A stretch of 64,000 nt of DNA from positions 186,001-250,000 of the forward strand of contig NZ_VTUC01000037.1 in assembly GCF_008364555.1 (NCBI RefSeq), in the 5' to 3' direction. The translations under genes and the position numbers were made by a program. Positions 60,323-64,000 of the stretch are shown piece by piece. How positions within the stretch are numbered: the stretch's first letter is position 1; every line of letters starts with the position of its first letter. The stretch is from Enterobacter vonholyi (lineage in GTDB: Bacteria > Pseudomonadota > Gammaproteobacteria > Enterobacterales > Enterobacteriaceae). The notes beneath the pieces were generated by a model. It was not told the DNA's origin, did not search any database, and saw only the letters and a program-made list of their open reading frames with translations.

Positions 60323-61054
60323 GTGGGTAATAATTTGATGCAGACGGATCTCTCCGTTTGGGGCATGTATCAGCATGCTGACATCGTGGTTAAGATTGTG
60401 ATGATCGGCCTGATTCTGGCGTCCGTTGTCACCTGGGCTATCTTCTTCAGCAAAAGTGCCGAGTTGCTTTCGCAGAAGCGTCGCCTGAAGCGGGAACAGC
60501 AGCAGCTGGCTGAAGCCCGCTCTCTGGATCAGGCTTCAGATATGACCTCATCTTTCCACGCGAAAAGCCTGACTACCCTGCTCGTGAATGAAGCGCAGAA
60601 CGAGCTGGAACTCTCCGCAGGCAGTGAAGATAACGAAGGCATCAAAGAGCGTACCGGTTTCCGCCTGGAGCGCCGCGTTGCGGCCGTTGGCCGACACATG
60701 GGGCGCGGCAATGGTTATCTGGCTACCATCGGCGCGATCTCACCGTTCATCGGTCTTTTCGGCACGGTCTGGGGCATCATGAATAGCTTTATCGGTATCG
60801 CGCAGACCCAAACTACCAACCTGGCGGTCGTGGCGCCGGGTATCGCAGAAGCGCTGCTGGCGACAGCAATCGGTCTGGTTGCCGCTATCCCGGCGGTGGT
60901 CATCTATAATATCTTCGCGCGTATGATTGGCAGCTATAAAGCGACTCTTGGAGACGTTGCCGCGCAGGTTCTGCTGCTGCAAAGTCGCGATCTCGATCTG
61001 AATGCCAGCTCGGTTAAGCCGGTGCATGCGGCGTCTAAACTGCGCGCAGGTTAA
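60323..61054 (+). CDS. exbB: TonB-system motor protein ExbB
   Basis: 243 residues, three membrane helices (about 16-39, 128-155, 162-199). Pentameric proton-channel scaffold that with ExbD energises TonB for the siderophore receptor in this window and others. GTG start ([11 protein letters not shown]) with GGAG upstream. Confidence 0.96.
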   Translation: MGNNLMQTDLSVWGMYQHADIVVKIVMIGLILASVVTWAIFFSKSAELLSQKRRLKREQQQLAEARSLDQASDMTSSFHAKSLTTLLVNEAQNELELSAGSEDNEGIKERTGFRLERRVAAVGRHMGRGNGYLATIGAISPFIGLFGTVWGIMNSFIGIAQTQTTNLAVVAPGIAEALLATAIGLVAAIPAVVIYNIFARMIGSYKATLGDVAAQVLLLQSRDLDLNASSVKPVHAASKLRAG

Positions 61055-61058
61055 TAGT

Positions 61059-61484
61059 ATGGCGATGCGTCTAAACGAAAATCTGGACGATAACGGCGAA
61101 ATGCATGAAATCAACGTGACGCCGTTTATCGACGTCATGCTGGTTCTGCTGATTATCTTCATGGTAGCTGCACCGCTGGCGACGGTGGATGTGAAGGTGA
61201 ATCTGCCGGCATCTTCCAGCCAGCCCCAGCCGCGCCCGGAGAAGCCTATTTACCTGTCGGTGAAAGCGGATAAATCCATGTTCCTCGGGAACGACCCGGT
61301 GACGGACGACTCAGTCATCCCGGCGCTGGAGCAGCTTACGGGCGGAAAGAAAGACACTACGGTCTTCTTCCGTGCGGATAAAACCGTTGATTATGAAACC
61401 ATGATGAAGGTAATGGACACGCTGCATCAGGCGGGTTACCTGAAGATTGGACTGGTCGGCGAAGAAAAGGCGGCCTCGAAGTGA
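61059..61484 (+). CDS. exbD: TonB-system motor protein ExbD
   Basis: 141 residues, one N-terminal membrane helix with the essential Asp25 (TPFIDVMLVLL) and a periplasmic domain. 4 bp after exbB, so co-translated. Start ATG at 61059; upstream in-frame sequence overlaps exbB. Confidence 0.96.
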   Translation: MAMRLNENLDDNGEMHEINVTPFIDVMLVLLIIFMVAAPLATVDVKVNLPASSSQPQPRPEKPIYLSVKADKSMFLGNDPVTDDSVIPALEQLTGGKKDTTVFFRADKTVDYETMMKVMDTLHQAGYLKIGLVGEEKAASK

Positions 61485-61489
61485 TAAAG

Positions 61490-61513
61490 AAGCTGGCGAA
61501 AGCCGGCTTTTTT
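61490..61513 (+). terminator. Terminator of exbBD
   Basis: Stem AAGCTGGC/GCCGGCTT (one G-T pair) with a GAAA tetraloop, then T run. Marks the right edge of core sequence before the AT-rich block. Confidence 0.88.
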
Positions 61514-61525
61514 TATGCCTGTCGG

Positions 61526-61975
61526 TTATGCGCTTTTGTTATTCGTTGGTGCGGCGGAAGGATTTGCCAGCGCGTCCTCATCAAGCGCAACGCAGGTGAC
61601 GTTTGAGGTACGGTACTCACCGTCTGACAGCTTGCGCGTCAGACGCAGGGTGGCGATTTCTCTGGCGAGCAGATACTGATAATTGGCCTCGAGGCGCCCC
61701 AGAAGCTTCTCTTTCAGCTCTGGCCGCTGTTCAATGATGGCATTCATCACGGCACCGTAAATTTCTTCTTTGACCTGCAGCGGATAAATTTCACGGCGAT
61801 TCTGCCATTTAAGCCGCACCAGCGTCGCCGGGATCGATACCAGGTCTTGTGTAATGCGCGTCATCTCGTCATTTTTTGTGTTTCGTAGTGCGTCGAGATT
61901 TTGCTTTAAGATAAATTCATCACTTTTTTTATCATCTAAAGTCAAATAAACGTCGTTATTTTTAACTTCTTTCAC
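61526..61975 (-). CDS. Hypothetical protein, 149 residues
   Basis: I do not recognise it. Starts with GTG (MKEVKNNDVYLTLDD), 1 base after the stop of the gene before it, with GGGGAAG upstream. No signal peptide or membrane segment; central part helical and charged (LKEKLLGRLEANYQYLLAREIATLRLTRK region), then a low-complexity tail (NPSAAPTNNKSA). Base composition is lower in G+C at the N-terminal end. Operon partner of the 134-residue protein. Confidence 0.65.
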   Translation of the reverse strand: MKEVKNNDVYLTLDDKKSDEFILKQNLDALRNTKNDEMTRITQDLVSIPATLVRLKWQNRREIYPLQVKEEIYGAVMNAIIEQRPELKEKLLGRLEANYQYLLAREIATLRLTRKLSDGEYRTSNVTCVALDEDALANPSAAPTNNKSA

Positions 61976-61976
61976 G

Positions 61977-62381
61977 TTAATCTTCCCCCAGGCTATAAAA
62001 AATTGGGTTGTTTTTTTCGCGCGTAATTAAATTAAGCCAAATTTCATTGCCCGCTTCATTAATTTCTTCGGTTTTCTCGGCTATTATTTGACTTAGTTTC
62101 TGGGCATCTATTTCTCCCTCGGCCTGCAGGTCATTCAGCAGGTGGACAAAGGCTTCAATTTTTATAGCGCGAAATAAGCGGTCTTTTATATGACGATCGT
62201 GCTCTTCCAGCAACATATTTCGCGATTTGCCAGTTCGGGAAACACCAATTAATATATCGGGCTCGAAATCAGAGAGCTTTCTTTTCCCCTGAGTGAAACT
62301 GGCCTCTTTTTCTGCTTCCGTCGGTTGCTGTTCCACAGGCGTAATGTGGTACTTAGCCGGGACGAGATAGTCGGGCAGCAT
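61977..62381 (-). CDS. Hypothetical protein, 134 residues
   Basis: Not recognised. ATG at 62381 with AAGGA about 10 bases upstream. Acidic, helical protein (SQIIAEKTEEINEAGNEIW) with no membrane segment or signal peptide. It contains an S-R-T-G-K-S run near residue 50, which is not a complete P-loop. Lies in the most AT-rich part of the block and is immediately upstream of the 149-residue gene. Confidence 0.65.
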   Translation of the reverse strand: MLPDYLVPAKYHITPVEQQPTEAEKEASFTQGKRKLSDFEPDILIGVSRTGKSRNMLLEEHDRHIKDRLFRAIKIEAFVHLLNDLQAEGEIDAQKLSQIIAEKTEEINEAGNEIWLNLITREKNNPIFYSLGED

Positions 62382-62434
62382 TTTTAATTTCCTTTAATTT
62401 CAACAGGGTGGGGTTGGTAAAGGCGTGAGATTCG

Positions 62435-62463
62435 TTGACAATATCATGAGGCAAATTTAAAAT
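62435..62463 (+). promoter_or_regulatory. Near-consensus sigma-70 promoter
   Basis: TTGACA (62435-62440), exactly 17 bp spacer, TAAAAT (62458-62463), about 22 bp before the ATG of the 167-residue gene. The best promoter match noticed in this window. Confidence 0.7.
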
Positions 62464-62484
62464 CAAAAAAAATGGAGCCTACCC

Positions 62485-62988
62485 ATGAACAGCATCTTTT
62501 TTACGGTCATCACATTACTATTATTGACCGCTGGTGTGCTTTTATTGATGCAAGAGTTCAATAAAACGAAAGTGTCGAAAGACGCCAGTGAGCCCCCACA
62601 ACCTGAACTGATGACAAAAGAGGAAGGTGAAGACCATTTCTCTGTATTGATGAACTCCGTTACGCCTGTCTGGTACTGGCGGGTGAACCACGAATATATC
62701 GACTTTTTACATGCGACAATTAAGCGCATGAAAATGTCGGAAATTAATGACACGCCCGGACTGTTTGAGGCGCAGCGTCGCTGTAGCGATCTGAATTCAG
62801 CAGTCTATAAATATTATGACAATATCAAAAAGCGCTGTCTTAACGGAGAAAAGGTATCTTATTCCGATCTGGACGTATTGAATTTGCGGCAGTGTTTTCG
62901 CGAGTTCAGTCTGGAAGCCTATCCTGAACTGGTGGCGCTTGTCTGGCCGGAGTACGCACGTCCGGAAGTTAATCCAGACAACGTCTGA
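62485..62988 (+). CDS. Hypothetical membrane-anchored protein, 167 residues
   Basis: Not recognised. N-terminal hydrophobic segment (about 5-22) with no cleavage motif, so probably a single-pass anchor, followed by a charged helical domain with several Trp/Tyr (PVWYWRVNHEYIDF) and four Cys. ATG with GGAG about 8 bases upstream and a near-consensus promoter right before. Divergent from the 134/149-residue pair. Confidence 0.7.
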   Translation: MNSIFFTVITLLLLTAGVLLLMQEFNKTKVSKDASEPPQPELMTKEEGEDHFSVLMNSVTPVWYWRVNHEYIDFLHATIKRMKMSEINDTPGLFEAQRRCSDLNSAVYKYYDNIKKRCLNGEKVSYSDLDVLNLRQCFREFSLEAYPELVALVWPEYARPEVNPDNV

Positions 62989-63030
62989 GTGACGTACCGT
63001 TGAGTTATTGCAAACAGTCAGCGCCGTTGA

Positions 63031-63558
<528 letters not shown>

Positions 63559-63570
63559 AGTACGCCTTAC

Positions 63571-63606
63571 CCCTCACCCTAACCCTCTCCCCAAAGGGGA
63601 GAGGGG
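63571..63606. repeat. CCCTCACCC/CCCTCTCCC palindrome, copy 7
   Basis: CCCTCACCCTAA, then stem CCCTCTCCCC/GGGGAGAGGG with an AAA loop. Convergent ends of yqhA and gpr. Confidence 0.8.
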
Positions 63607-63622
63607 ACTGCTCGGTGCGGCA

Positions 63623-64000
63623 TTATTTATCAGACGACGCCTGCCACAGATTCAACTCCCCATCCGCAACATGCTGGTCAATCCGCTTGAGTTCGTCCTC
63701 CGTAAAGCGCAGGTTTTCCAGCGCCTGTACATTCTCTTCCAGCTGTTCCGGGCGGCTTGCGCCAATCAGCACGGACGTCACGCGCGCATCTTTCAGCAGC
63801 CAGCTTAGTGCCATCTGCGCCATGGTTTGTCCGCGCGCCTGCGCCATCTCATTCAGCAGGCGAAGGCTGCTCAGGTTGGCGTCGGTGAGCATCTTTTGCG
63901 TCAGGCCGCGCACTTTATTCCCTTCGCGCTGCATGCGTGATCCTTCAGGGATACCGTTCAGGTATTTCCCTGTCAGCAACCCCTGCGCCAGCGGGGTGAA
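63623..64000 (-). CDS. gpr: L-glyceraldehyde 3-phosphate reductase Gpr (partial, N-terminal part outside window)
   Basis: C-terminal 125 codons of an aldo-keto reductase; family length about 346 residues. Readable part starts FTPLAQGLLTGKYLNG and contains the cofactor segment SVLIGASRPEQLEENVQAL and the C-terminus LNLWQASSDK, which match YghZ/Gpr. Reduces L-glyceraldehyde 3-phosphate and methylglyoxal in E. coli. Truncated only by the window edge. Confidence 0.93.
   Translation of the reverse strand, partial: FTPLAQGLLTGKYLNGIPEGSRMQREGNKVRGLTQKMLTDANLSSLRLLNEMAQARGQTMAQMALSWLLKDARVTSVLIGASRPEQLEENVQALENLRFTEDELKRIDQHVADGELNLWQASSDK

Noticed and set aside
61977-62381. SRTGKS run in the 134-residue protein read as a Walker A motif
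   Set aside because: Lacks the GxxxxGK[ST] spacing with a preceding glycine and has no Walker B partner.

Overview
The window is a stretch of a gamma-proteobacterial chromosome of the family Enterobacteriaceae, most like Enterobacter (cloacae complex type) and clearly not E. coli K-12. The evidence is high-identity core genes in enterobacterial order (rpoD-dnaG-rpsU, tsaD, plsY, folB, uppP, cca, ygiM, ygiF-glnE-hldE, ubiK, ribB, zupT, ygiD, ygiCB, tolC, nudF-yqiB-cpdA-yqiA-parE, ygiN, mdaB, qseBC, ygiW, parC-plsC-ftsP, ygiQ, dkgA-yqhD/yqhC, yghB, metC, exbBD, yqhA, gpr), interrupted by lineage-specific blocks. Both window ends cut a gene: rpoD at the left and gpr at the right, both on the minus strand. 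No tRNA, rRNA, CRISPR array, IS element or prophage is visible.

Layout. 1-5.1 kb: the macromolecular synthesis operon (rpsU, dnaG, rpoD, minus) and divergent tsaD. 5.1-10.6 kb: a complete urease operon ureD-A-B-C-E-J-F-G (minus), where E. coli carries the tartrate (ttd) genes. 10.7-13.9 kb: a secreted esterase-like hydrolase, a divergent OhrR-like MarR regulator and an MFS transporter with a good CRP site upstream. 14-24.2 kb: lipid, folate, undecaprenyl-phosphate, tRNA-end and LPS-heptose housekeeping genes. 24.3-28.9 kb: an FMN riboswitch with ribB, then zupT, ygiD and ygiCB. 29-35.2 kb: tolC and the compact nudF-yqiB-cpdA-yqiA-parE run. 35.3-42.5 kb: an accessory siderophore-uptake locus (TonB receptor, FecCDE/BtuF-type ABC transporter, RpiR-type regulator) inserted between parE and ygiN. 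42.5-54.8 kb: ygiN, mdaB, qseBC, ygiW, parC, plsC, ftsP, a chromosomal trkG and ygiQ. 54.8-61.5 kb: dkgA, yqhD, yqhC, yghB, metC, exbBD. 61.5-63.0 kb: a visibly AT-rich block of three unrecognised genes. 63-64 kb: yqhA and the 3' part of gpr.

How parts work together. The siderophore receptor in the outer membrane would draw energy from the ExbB-ExbD (with TonB) motor encoded 20 kb away; Fur-box-like sites precede the receptor, exbB and zupT, so three metal-uptake units here look iron-regulated. The metC and exbB promoters share a divergent region holding MetJ boxes and a Fur box. A candidate Nac site (ATA-N9-TAT) lies upstream of ureD, fitting nitrogen-controlled urease. QseBC sits divergent from ygiW with a PmrA/QseB-type direct repeat between them.

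The most notable non-gene structure is a family of seven related palindromes (arms CCCTCTCCC/GGGAGAGGG with a CCCTCACCC-type side arm, sometimes extended by GCATCAGGCCGCA) placed at gene 3' ends; one overlaps the stop codon of parE. Four classical REP-type hairpins also occur. I found no clear evidence of a wholly new system. The best candidates for unexplored biology are the AT-rich three-gene block at 61.5-63.0 kb and the RpiR-controlled siderophore transporter.
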